Shown here: positions 1 to 7,559 of the stretch, one piece after another
Position numbering within the stretch: position 1 is the first letter of the stretch
Layout of the letters: each line of letters begins with the position of its first letter
Assembly (NCBI GenBank): GCA_016209035.1
Contig: JACQWX010000103.1
Span: 1 to 64,000 of the forward strand
Length of the DNA: 64,000 nucleotides
Direction of reading: 5' to 3'
Origin: Elusimicrobiota bacterium
GTDB lineage: Bacteria > Elusimicrobiota > Elusimicrobia > UBA1565 > UBA9628
Notes under the pieces: generated by a model
Seen by the model: the letters and a program-made list of their open reading frames with translations, nothing else
The model's database searches: none
What the model was told of the DNA's origin: nothing
Program-made: the position numbers and the translations under genes

Positions 1-23
1 ATGGCCAAGCCGAGTCAAGCGCA

Positions 24-66
24 AACTGCAAGGGATTTGCGGCTTTCCAGAGGATTCCTTGCAGTT
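24..66. terminator. Hairpin downstream of the SPFH gene
   Basis: Perfect 10-bp inverted repeat, AACTGCAAGG at 24-33 and CCTTGCAGTT at 57-66. It extends inward to about 13 pairs with one G-T wobble, around a 17-nt loop. It lies about 70 nt past the stop of the minus-strand SPFH gene. No U-run follows on either strand, so a terminator or mRNA-stabilising hairpin is only a possibility. Confidence 0.35.
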
Positions 67-134
67 CAGGTGAGGATGAGAGGGAGCGCCGGAAGCGTCA
101 CCGACGGAGGAAGGTCAAACTTCCCGAGCAGAAA

Positions 135-1058
135 CTATTTAGGCGTCAGCGCGTTGAGGTTGAGGAGCGGGGTCGCGCCCCCCCCCTGGCCGCTCATCAT
201 CACCTCGGGCATCTTGCCGTCCCACTTCTCGATGGCGAGCTTCTGCATCTCCACCTGCCGCAGCTGGATGAGCTGGGCCGAAATGGCCTCTTTCTGCATC
301 TTGAGGGCCTCGGCCTCGGCGCGCGCGCTCGCCACCTTCTGCTCGGCCTCGATGCGGATGCGGTCGAGGTCGCGCTTGGCCTTCAGGGCCTGCTGCTCGG
401 CGATCTGCTTCATCTCGATGGCTTCCGCGAACTGCTTGGAAAAGTCGAAGTCCGTGATGTAGAGCTCGTCCACCTTGATGTTGAAGGACTTGATCTGGTG
501 CTCCACCAGCTCGCGGATGAGCTTCTTGACGTCCTCGCGGCGGGTGATGAGCTCCTCGGCGGTGAAGCGGGCGGTGGTGGCCTTGACCGCCTCCTGCACC
601 GCGGGGTGGATGATCCGCTCCGAGTAGCCCAGGCCCACCTCCTGGAAGATCCTGGGCGCGGATTCCGGCGCCGGGTGGAAGTTCAGCGCCACCTTGGTGT
701 GGACCGTCTGCATGTCCTTGGACGCGGCCGAGGCCTCGTAGGTGTCCTTCTGCACCCGCACGTCCATCAGGGTGACGTACTCGATGACCGGGATGACCAC
801 GTTGAAGCCCTCGGCCAGGGCGGCCTGCCGGATGCCGCTGATCTTGTTGAAGATGATGCCGCGGTGCCCCGGCGGCACGACCACGACGCCCCGCGTCCCG
901 ATGAGCGCCAGGACGGCGAGGATGAGGAAGGTGAAGCCGTATTTGAAGATCATGGAACTCAGCTCCTCCGGGTTGACCTTCTGGCCCTGGAGCCACTTCT
1001 CCCTAGAGGCCATGACCATGAACCCAGTCGCGATGATCGCCAGCAGAATATAGCCCAT
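135..1058 (-). CDS. SPFH/prohibitin-family membrane protein
   Basis: 307-residue prohibitin-like protein. One or two N-terminal membrane segments come first, the second running into GTRGVVVVPPGHRGIIF. An SPFH domain follows to about residue 200, then a charged coiled coil rich in Ala, Glu and Lys (EAEQKVASARAEAEALKMQ) and a short Gly-rich tail. The family forms ring-like membrane scaffolds that chaperone membrane proteins. Starts at 1067 (GTG) and 1064 (ATG) are also in frame. The ATG at 1058 is chosen because the GGAGAGG Shine-Dalgarno at 1068-1074 is then 9 nt away. The gene stands alone on this strand, with about 105 bp to the next gene. Confidence 0.88.
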   Translation of the reverse strand: MGYILLAIIATGFMVMASREKWLQGQKVNPEELSSMIFKYGFTFLILAVLALIGTRGVVVVPPGHRGIIFNKISGIRQAALAEGFNVVIPVIEYVTLMDVRVQKDTYEASAASKDMQTVHTKVALNFHPAPESAPRIFQEVGLGYSERIIHPAVQEAVKATTARFTAEELITRREDVKKLIRELVEHQIKSFNIKVDELYITDFDFSKQFAEAIEMKQIAEQQALKAKRDLDRIRIEAEQKVASARAEAEALKMQKEAISAQLIQLRQVEMQKLAIEKWDGKMPEVMMSGQGGGATPLLNLNALTPK

Positions 1059-1173
1059 CGACATCACCTCTCCAGCGCGGAATCGACGCCTTCTCCCGCA
1101 TGTCTCTGACTCTACACCTTTGCGAAGTCCGCCGCAAGGGCGAGCGCCCGGTGGACGATCCGGCGCCGGCGTC

Positions 1174-3069
1174 CTACATCGACCTCACGGGCTTGAAGTC
1201 CGCGGCCCTCCTCTCCGCCTCCGCCTTGTCCTCGGGCGTCACCCCCAGATCGTCGCCCATGAAGTCGAGCGTCCGCTGGCAGCTCCTCGTCGGTCCCGAG
1301 ACCTTCATCCACTTGTAGCCTTCGATCGGGTCGGCCCGGGTCTGGCCCCAGCCGAAGAGGAGGCTGTTCCCCACGGAGCACTGGGCGTCCTTGTCCCCTC
1401 CTTGGGCGGCCTTGCGCAGCCACTCCATGCTCGTGCGCGCGTCCTTCCTGACTCCATGCCCCATGGAATACGCCGCTCCGAGCGCGGCCTGGGCCGATGG
1501 TTCTCCCCGCCGGGCCATGGCGTCGTAGAACCCGAAGGCCAGGCCGCGGCAGCCCATGGCGAAGCCGGTCCGCTCCGGCAGCCAAGGGGTGTCCTCCTGG
1601 TACGCCGCCTCTCCCGCTTCCCCGGCCTTCCGGCGCTCTTCGGCCCGAGCCCGGCGGTCGGCCTCGGCCTCCCTGGCGAACGCGGCATCCCAGTCCTTCT
1701 CGTCCGCGACTCCGGACGCCTTCTCCCCCTTGGGTTTGTAGACTTTGAATATCTTGTAGATGGCCACCGCGATCTCGATGCCGGTGGCCACGCTCTCGGC
1801 GATGTCGGCGCCCTTGTCCCCGCCCGCGGTCCGGCCGAGCCGCTTCGCCGAGTCGCTCAAGTCCGGGCCTTCGTCGGAGGAGGATGCGACCGGCCTCTTC
1901 TTGGCCTCCTCCGCGGCGGCCTTCATCTCCCGGGTCATCTCGACCGACTGGATCACCAAGGCGGCCGTCTGGTCGCCGTGCTTGGCCATGGAACGATAGC
2001 AGCTCAAGGCCTCGGGGAAGGGCGGCTTCACCTGGTACGCCTTCCTTCCCTTGGAAGCCTTGTAGGCGTCCATGGCCTCCTTCTGAGCCGCCCCCCAATC
2101 GTAGAGGAGTTGGCAGACCCTGCCCAAGGACTGGACGTCGCCTTGGTCCACCGCCTTCTTGTACCAGCGGAGCGCGGCGTCGTGGTCCTTCTCCACGCCT
2201 TCCCCCAGCATGTACGCGTCCCCCAGGTCCATCTGGGCGCTCACGTCCCCGCCCTCGGCCGCCGCTCGCAGCCATTCCCGGGACCGGGACTCGTCCTTCG
2301 GGAAGCCGACGCCCATGGCATAGAGCTTCGCGACGAGGTATCGAGCGGTCGCGTTGCCCTTGGACGCGGAGGCTTCGAGGACCTGCCGGCCTTGGTCCAC
2401 GCGGCCGGCCGCGAGATGCGCGTCGGCCTCCAGCACGGGCCCCCGATGGTCCGGGAGGAGGCTCGCGATCGCCTCGCCGCGTTCCGCGTCCCAGTCTCGT
2501 TTTTTGAGCGCGGCCTGGATCTCGAGCCGCTTGATCCTGGTCTGGCACCGCGCCGCGAGGACGCGGTTCCCCCTCTGGGCCTCGTAGACCTTGCGCTCCC
2601 ATTTGAGCGCTTCATCCGGGTCCTCCTCCGTTCCCAGGCCGTTCTCGTAGGCGAAGGACAACAAGCTCATGGCTCCGGCCATCCCCTCATCAGCCATCTC
2701 GCGCGATATCCGGACGCCGTCGGCGGCCGTCCCCTGCACGCCCTTGGCGTTCCTCTGATACAGGTAGAGCTGGGCAAGGGCGTAGCGGGCCGCGTTGTTC
2801 CCCTTCTCCGCCAGGGCTTTGTAGAGGCGCTCGGCCTCCCCGAGGTCGTTCTTCTGGTAATGCGCCTGCTGGGCTTTCCGGTAGTCGGGATCCAGCATGC
2901 CCCTGTACTCCGGCGGCTGGCTCGCGTCCCAGCCGGCTGCGCTGGCTTGCCGCATTCCGGCGATCCGCCCCGCCTGCCCGGGCATGTAGCAGCCGCCATT
3001 CGAAAGGAAGACGACGCTCCCCAGACACGCGGCGGGAAGCGCGCGCGCGAAGATCAGACGCTTGTTCAT
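1174..3069 (-). CDS. Sel1-repeat lipoprotein
   Basis: 631-residue exported protein. The N-terminus has a basic start, a hydrophobic core and a lipobox-like SNGGC (Cys27), so it is probably a lipoprotein. Many Sel1-like (TPR-type) repeats follow, for example ARYLVAKLYAMGVGFPKDES and AQMDLGDAYMLGEGVEKDHD. These usually form protein-protein interaction superhelices. A low-complexity stretch near residues 370-420 separates two repeat blocks. A GGGAGG Shine-Dalgarno precedes the ATG. It diverges from the DUF4178 operon across an 80-bp gap. The partner and role are unknown. Confidence 0.8.
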   Translation of the reverse strand: MNKRLIFARALPAACLGSVVFLSNGGCYMPGQAGRIAGMRQASAAGWDASQPPEYRGMLDPDYRKAQQAHYQKNDLGEAERLYKALAEKGNNAARYALAQLYLYQRNAKGVQGTAADGVRISREMADEGMAGAMSLLSFAYENGLGTEEDPDEALKWERKVYEAQRGNRVLAARCQTRIKRLEIQAALKKRDWDAERGEAIASLLPDHRGPVLEADAHLAAGRVDQGRQVLEASASKGNATARYLVAKLYAMGVGFPKDESRSREWLRAAAEGGDVSAQMDLGDAYMLGEGVEKDHDAALRWYKKAVDQGDVQSLGRVCQLLYDWGAAQKEAMDAYKASKGRKAYQVKPPFPEALSCYRSMAKHGDQTAALVIQSVEMTREMKAAAEEAKKRPVASSSDEGPDLSDSAKRLGRTAGGDKGADIAESVATGIEIAVAIYKIFKVYKPKGEKASGVADEKDWDAAFAREAEADRRARAEERRKAGEAGEAAYQEDTPWLPERTGFAMGCRGLAFGFYDAMARRGEPSAQAALGAAYSMGHGVRKDARTSMEWLRKAAQGGDKDAQCSVGNSLLFGWGQTRADPIEGYKWMKVSGPTRSCQRTLDFMGDDLGVTPEDKAEAERRAADFKPVRSM

Positions 3070-3113
3070 GGACGGCCCTCCCGAGCACGAGTCTCAGCCC
3101 CAGGATATCAAAC

Positions 3114-3142
3114 TTGACACCCCCTAGGGATGATGGTTAAAT
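3114..3142 (+). promoter_or_regulatory. Sigma70-like promoter for the DUF4178 operon
   Basis: TTGACA at 3114-3119, a 17-nt spacer, then TTAAAT at 3137-3142. Only 7 nt separate the -10 box from the TTG start at 3150, so transcription should begin at or beside the start codon (leaderless). No Shine-Dalgarno is present, which fits. Confidence 0.6.
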
Positions 3143-3149
3143 TCCCCTG

Positions 3150-3773
3150 TTGACCAACTGCCCATCCTGCGGAGCGCCGGTATCGTTCAAGTCCTCTGTC
3201 ACCCTGTTGGCCGTCTGCGCCTACTGCAGGAGCCTCCTCCTGCGCAAGGACCTCGACATCGAGGACCTCGGGAAGGTGGCCCAGCTCATGCCGGACGGCT
3301 CCCCGGTCCAGCTCGGGGCCGAGGGCAAGTACAAGGGCGCGCCCTTCGCGGTCATCGGCCGCATCCAGATGCGCTACCCGGAAGGCTTCTGGAACGAGTG
3401 GCACCTGAACTTCATCGACGGCAAGTACGGCTGGCTCGGCGAGGCGCAGGGGCTCTACGCCTTGAGCTTCAAGACCGACCCCGCGGCCCCGCTGCCGGAG
3501 ATCGAGAAGCTCGCGGTGGGCGGGGAGATCGGGCTCGGGTCCGAGACCTACACGGTCCGCGACAAGCGGGAGGCCGAGTACGCCTCGGGCGAGGGGGAGC
3601 TCCCCTTCAGGGTGCCCTTCGGCGAGAAGGCCTCCTTCGCGGACCTCTCCGGCCCGGGCCAGCGGTTCGCGACCATCGACTACAGCGAGGAGCCTCCGCT
3701 CCTGTTCCTCGGCGAATACGTGCCCTTCGACAGCCTCGCGCTCACGGGCTTGAAGGAGATCGAGGGATGGTAG
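3150..3773 (+). CDS. DUF4178 protein with zinc ribbon
   Basis: 207 residues. An N-terminal zinc ribbon (CPSCGAP...CAYCRS) is followed by a DUF4178 domain (residues about 50-200, with FWNEWHLNF and GWLGEAQGLY). DUF4178 proteins usually sit beside DUF350 and spermidine-synthase-like genes, as here, but their biochemical role is unknown. The TTG start is supported by a promoter placed exactly for a leaderless message. The last codons overlap the next start, so the genes are translationally coupled. First gene of a seven-gene operon running to 9190. Confidence 0.8.
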   Translation: MTNCPSCGAPVSFKSSVTLLAVCAYCRSLLLRKDLDIEDLGKVAQLMPDGSPVQLGAEGKYKGAPFAVIGRIQMRYPEGFWNEWHLNFIDGKYGWLGEAQGLYALSFKTDPAAPLPEIEKLAVGGEIGLGSETYTVRDKREAEYASGEGELPFRVPFGEKASFADLSGPGQRFATIDYSEEPPLLFLGEYVPFDSLALTGLKEIEGW

Positions 3774-4156
3774 AGAACGCGGTCTCCTTCAGCTGCACGA
3801 ACTGCGCGGCGCCGTTGCAGATCAAGGCCCAGGGCGCCACCCAGGTCGTGGCCTGCGAGCACTGCGGGAGCGTCCTCGACGCCCAGGACCCCAGGCACCA
3901 GATACTCTCCCGGTACCAGGCCAAGTTCAAGCGCAAGCCCACCATCCCCATCGGCGGGCGCGGCACCATCCGCGGCGAGGCCTTCGAGGCGCTGGGGTAC
4001 ATGCTGCGCCGGACGCGCTACTACGGCATCACCTACGAGTGGGCCGAGTACCTGCTCTGGAACCCCTACAAGGGCTTCCGCTGGCTCATCGAGGCCGACG
4101 GGCACTGGACCTTCCTCACCACCCTCCCCAACCCCCCCAAGGAGAGCCGGCAGTGA
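3767..4156 (+). CDS. Zinc-ribbon protein with N-terminal half of a DUF4178 domain
   Basis: 129 residues: a zinc ribbon (CTNCAAP...CEHCGS), then the first half of a second DUF4178 domain up to GFRWLIEADGHWTFL. The half expected to follow, containing YVLGEFNWKVAVGD, is instead encoded in the next gene after a different zinc-ribbon module. The domain is therefore split over two reading frames. The ATG overlaps the upstream gene by 7 bp. The end runs through a C7 tract at about 4132-4138, where a -1 slip would join this frame to the next gene. It could work as a two-part domain or as a frameshift product. Confidence 0.65.
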   Translation: MVENAVSFSCTNCAAPLQIKAQGATQVVACEHCGSVLDAQDPRHQILSRYQAKFKRKPTIPIGGRGTIRGEAFEALGYMLRRTRYYGITYEWAEYLLWNPYKGFRWLIEADGHWTFLTTLPNPPKESRQ

Positions 4157-5586
4157 ACTGCCCCAAGTGCCACGGGCCGCTGCAGTTCGTGAGCCTGCCG
4201 GAGTCCGTGGACATCGAGTCCTGCCCCTACTGCAACGGGGTGTTCTACGACCTCACCGACCTCACCATCGACCTCAAGGTCGAGAACCTCATGGCCAGCC
4301 GGTTCGTCTGCCCCAAGTGCGGCGGGGCCATGAAGGCTGGCACGCTCTACCAGGGGAAGCTCACCGTGGAGCAGTGCGGGGCTTGCCAGGGCATCTGGCT
4401 CGACGTGGGCGAGGTCCAGAAGCTCCGCAAGCTCTCCGGCAAGGACAAGATCGTGGGCAAGCGCGGGGCTCCGGACGTGGACGCCCCGCCCGCCCCGAAG
4501 CCCGCTTCAGCCGAACCGTCCCCGGCCCAGCGGTGGCCCTCGCTGGCTCCGGCCGCGGCGGCGCCCTTGGCCGCCTTCGCCGACCAGATCGGAGCCAGAC
4601 CTAAGCCCGGCAAGGAGAGAGCCGGCAAGCAGGCAGTGGCCCGGGCGTACGAGCCGCCGGACTGCGGGGACTGGAACAACCCCGACATCTCCAGGAACCC
4701 ACGCATCGCGCACGACGGCCGCAGCCACCTCCATTTCCAGACCTCCAGGCCCATGGTCAGCTACGTCCTGGGCGAGTTCAACTGGAAAGTCGCGGTCGGG
4801 GACCTCGCGGCAGCCAGGGACTTCGTGTGCCCCCCCTACATCATCTCCGAGGACAGGACGGAGGAGGACACGACCTGGTCCCTGGGCGAGTACATGGAGC
4901 CCCGGGAGATCTGGGAAGCCTTCAGGATGGAGGGCGACCCTCCGCCGAAGGTCGGGGTGGCCCCGGCCCAGCCCAACCCGCACGAGGACTCCTACAACTC
5001 GGTCTCCGGCGGCTTCTGGATCATGGCCGCGGCGTCCCTGGGCATCTTCGTCCTCGCGGCCATGTTCTGCCAGAACAAGAAGATCCAGGACTTCAGCCTC
5101 CGCTACGACGTCACGGACACGGAGAAGTCCCGGGTCACATTCCCGTTCGACATCACGGGCCGCACCTCCAACGTGCGGGTCCGCATCAACACGGACATCG
5201 ACAACAGGTGGGCCTACTTCTCGATGGCGCTCATCAACACGCGGACGGACGAGGCCCTGGACTTCGGCCGCGAGGTCGGCTACTACTACGGCGTTGAGGA
5301 CGGCGAGTCGTGGTCCGAGGGCAGCCGGCGGGACACCGTGTACCTCCCGTCGGTCAGGCCCGGGAACTACTACCTGCGCGTCGAGCCCGAGACCGACGCC
5401 TCGGGCATCAACTACAACATCGATCTGACCAGGGACGTGCCCAGGGTGAGCTACATGTTCTACGCCTGGATACTGCTCTCCCTGCCGTTCCTCTGGGTGT
5501 GGTGGCGGCGCAGGAGCTTCGAGGTGTCCCGGTGGGCCGAGAGCGACCATCCCTGGGTCACGGAAGAAGACGATGACGACGATTAG
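4153..5586 (+). CDS. TFIIB-type zinc ribbons + C-terminal half DUF4178 + membrane domain
   Basis: 477 residues. It begins with two CxxC ribbon units (CPKCHGP, CPYCNGV, CPKCGGA, CGACQGIW; zf-TFIIB type). A proline-rich linker and the second half of DUF4178 (about 185-300: YVLGEFNWKVAVGDLA, TWSLGEYMEPREIW) follow. Next come a membrane helix near 320, an extracytoplasmic beta-rich region, a second helix near 455 and an acidic tail. The GTG start overlaps the previous stop (GTGA) and has AAGGAG about 8 nt upstream. It is probably membrane-anchored and works with DUF350 and the aminopropyltransferase-like enzyme. No catalytic residues are evident. Confidence 0.72.
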   Translation: MNCPKCHGPLQFVSLPESVDIESCPYCNGVFYDLTDLTIDLKVENLMASRFVCPKCGGAMKAGTLYQGKLTVEQCGACQGIWLDVGEVQKLRKLSGKDKIVGKRGAPDVDAPPAPKPASAEPSPAQRWPSLAPAAAAPLAAFADQIGARPKPGKERAGKQAVARAYEPPDCGDWNNPDISRNPRIAHDGRSHLHFQTSRPMVSYVLGEFNWKVAVGDLAAARDFVCPPYIISEDRTEEDTTWSLGEYMEPREIWEAFRMEGDPPPKVGVAPAQPNPHEDSYNSVSGGFWIMAAASLGIFVLAAMFCQNKKIQDFSLRYDVTDTEKSRVTFPFDITGRTSNVRVRINTDIDNRWAYFSMALINTRTDEALDFGREVGYYYGVEDGESWSEGSRRDTVYLPSVRPGNYYLRVEPETDASGINYNIDLTRDVPRVSYMFYAWILLSLPFLWVWWRRRSFEVSRWAESDHPWVTEEDDDDD

Positions 5587-5588
5587 CC

Positions 5589-5768
5589 ATGAAATATAGG
5601 ATCTACGGAGGCGCGATCGTGGCGTTCCTGGCGTACGCGCTCTTTGCAGGCTGGACCTACGCCGACGTCGACGAGGTGAAGAGCGTGCCCAAGAGCGTCC
5701 GCGAGAACCCGGGCTCTTACCGGGACCACTACCGGTCGCACGTCCGACGCAGCACCTGGGGGAAATGA
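5589..5768 (+). CDS. 59-residue membrane peptide
   Basis: Small ORF between the zinc-ribbon gene and DUF350. It has one N-terminal hydrophobic segment (IVAFLAYALFAGW) and a charged tail ending RSTWGK. The 2-bp spacing to the gene upstream and 11 bp to the gene downstream fit operon membership. No family is recognised. It may be an accessory subunit of the DUF4178/DUF350 membrane complex. Confidence 0.55.
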   Translation: MKYRIYGGAIVAFLAYALFAGWTYADVDEVKSVPKSVRENPGSYRDHYRSHVRRSTWGK

Positions 5769-5779
5769 TAGGAGGCACT

Positions 5780-5998
5780 ATGAGAGACCTGCTTAATCCG
5801 ACGCACTTCGTGGCGGCCATCCTCTACTCGGCCATCGGGCTGCTCCTGTTCCTGGGCGGCTTCGTCCTGGTGGACAAGTGCACGCCCTACAACCTCTGGG
5901 AGGAGATCGTGGTCAAGCAGAACCGAGCGCTCGCCACCGTGGTCGGCGCCGTCTCCATCGGCATGTGCTTGATCATCGCGGCGTCGCTGCTTGGTTAG
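5780..5998 (+). CDS. DUF350 membrane protein
   Basis: 72 residues with two membrane helices separated by a short charged loop (VDKCTPYNLWEEIVVKQNRA), the standard DUF350 (YjfL-like) unit. A strong AGGAGG Shine-Dalgarno at 5770-5775 fixes the ATG. DUF350 genes are often found with DUF4178 and spermidine synthase homologues. The function is unknown; a role in the membrane response to polyamines or stress is an inference from neighbourhood. Confidence 0.75.
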   Translation: MRDLLNPTHFVAAILYSAIGLLLFLGGFVLVDKCTPYNLWEEIVVKQNRALATVVGAVSIGMCLIIAASLLG

Positions 5999-5999
5999 A

Positions 6000-6053
6000 C
6001 GGCAGACAATCCGATTCACGGAGCGCCCAGGGTGCAGCTAGGATTGTCTGCCG
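6000..6053. repeat. 13-bp perfect inverted repeat in the operon
   Basis: CGGCAGACAATCC at 6000-6012 and its exact complement GGATTGTCTGCCG at 6041-6053 flank a 28-nt loop. The repeat fills almost the whole gap between DUF350 and the aminopropyltransferase-like gene. It has no U-run, so it is probably not a simple terminator. An mRNA hairpin tuning downstream expression or a small mobile palindrome are the alternatives. Confidence 0.7.
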
Positions 6054-6062
6054 AATCTTAGC

Positions 6063-7559
6063 ATGAAGCTCGCTCTCTTCATCTCCGTCTTCATCATCGC
6101 CACCTGCGGGCTGGTCTACGAGCTCATCGCCGGGACCCTGGCCAGCTACCTCCTCGGCGACACGGTCCTGCAGTTCTCGACGGTCATCGGGGCCTACCTC
6201 TTCGCCATGGGCGTGGGGTCGTATCTCTCGCGCTACGTCGGCAAGGGGCTCGTGGCGCGGTTCGTCCAGATCGAGGCGCTCGTCGGCCTGGTCGGGGGCT
6301 CCTCGGCCGCGTTCCTCTCCATCGCCTTCGCCGAGGCGGCGGGGTTCCGCCTGGTCCTCTACGGCCTCGTCTTCGTCATCGGGACCCTGGTGGGGCTGGA
6401 GATACCCCTCATCATCCAGATTCTCAAGGACCGCGTCGCCCTGAAGGACCTGGTGGCCCAGGTCCTCGCCCTCGACTACATCGGGGCGCTGGCCGCGTCG
6501 GTCCTGTTCCCCCTGGTCCTGATGCCGCGGCTGGGGCTGCTTAGGACCTCGTTCCTGATCGGGTTGGCGAACGCCCTGGTGGCCTTGTGGGCCCTGCGCA
6601 TCTTCCGCGAGGAGCTGCCCCGGCGCTCGTGGCTCCGGGCGCAGTGCCTGGCCTCGGCCGCCCTCCTCGCGCTCGGCTTCGCCGCCTCCTCGCGCATCGG
6701 GGCGTGGGCCGACTCGAACCTCTACGCCGACGACGTCATCCTGACGCGCTCGACCCCCTACCAGAAGATCGCGGTCACCCGGAGCAAACACGACGTGCGG
6801 CTCTTCCTCAACGGCCACCTCCAGTTCAGCTCGCTCGACGAGCACCGCTACCACGAGAGCCTGGTCCACCCGGGCCTGGCCGCCGTGCGCTCGCCCCGCG
6901 AGGTCCTCATCCTCGGCGGCGGCGACGGCCTCGCCGCCCGCGAGGTCCTCAAGCACCCCGGCGTCGAGCGCGTGGTCCTCGTGGACCTCGACGCCGAGGT
7001 GACGAGGCTCTTCGCCCGCAACGAGGCCCTGTCCGCCCTCAACGAGGGCTCGCTCCTCTCCCCCAAGCTCACCGTGGTCAACGCCGACGCGTTCACCTGG
7101 CTCGACCGCAACCCCGGCTTCTTCGACTTCGCGGTGGTGGACTTCCCGGACCCAAGCAACTACTCCGTCGGCAAGCTCTTCACCACCGCGTTCTACGGCC
7201 TGCTCAAGAAGCGCCTTCGGCCCGGAGGCATGATCGCGGTGCAGGCCACCTCGCCCCTGTTCGCCCGCAGGTCTTTCTGGTGCATCGAGGCCACGGTGAA
7301 CGCCTCGGGCTTGAAGGCCGTGCCGTACCACGTCTATGTCCCCTCGTTCGGCGAATGGGGGTTCATCCTCGGGACCACCGGCCCCTATGCGCTCCCGCGG
7401 GCCCTGCCCGCGGGACTGAAGTACCTCTCTACGGAGATCCTCCCGGGCCTCTTCGTCTTCCCCAAGGACATGGAGCGGGTCCCTTCCGAGCCCAACCGCC
7501 TCAACACGCAGAACCTGGTCCAGCTCTACGATTCCGAATGGGAGAAGATCAACTTCTGA
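6063..7559 (+). CDS. Membrane-anchored spermidine synthase-like aminopropyltransferase
   Basis: 498 residues. About six or seven membrane helices fill residues 1-215. A cytosolic spermidine-synthase fold follows: TPYQKIAVTR, LNGHLQFSSLDEHRYHE, the SAM-type nucleotide motif LILGGGDGLAARE, then VVDFPDPSNY in place of the usual DxxDP. The family transfers an aminopropyl group from decarboxylated SAM to a diamine. Membrane-fused members have uncertain substrates. No SAM decarboxylase gene is in the window. Its 3' end overlaps the FAD oxidoreductase start by 22 bp, so the two are coupled. Confidence 0.85.
   Translation: MKLALFISVFIIATCGLVYELIAGTLASYLLGDTVLQFSTVIGAYLFAMGVGSYLSRYVGKGLVARFVQIEALVGLVGGSSAAFLSIAFAEAAGFRLVLYGLVFVIGTLVGLEIPLIIQILKDRVALKDLVAQVLALDYIGALAASVLFPLVLMPRLGLLRTSFLIGLANALVALWALRIFREELPRRSWLRAQCLASAALLALGFAASSRIGAWADSNLYADDVILTRSTPYQKIAVTRSKHDVRLFLNGHLQFSSLDEHRYHESLVHPGLAAVRSPREVLILGGGDGLAAREVLKHPGVERVVLVDLDAEVTRLFARNEALSALNEGSLLSPKLTVVNADAFTWLDRNPGFFDFAVVDFPDPSNYSVGKLFTTAFYGLLKKRLRPGGMIAVQATSPLFARRSFWCIEATVNASGLKAVPYHVYVPSFGEWGFILGTTGPYALPRALPAGLKYLSTEILPGLFVFPKDMERVPSEPNRLNTQNLVQLYDSEWEKINF

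Noticed and set aside
1120-3117. Long plus-strand open frame opposite the Sel1-repeat lipoprotein gene
   Set aside because: It is antisense to a gene with clear repeats and a signal peptide. Its product is Arg/Gly/Pro-rich without a family pattern. It is a GC-rich shadow, like several others in the window.
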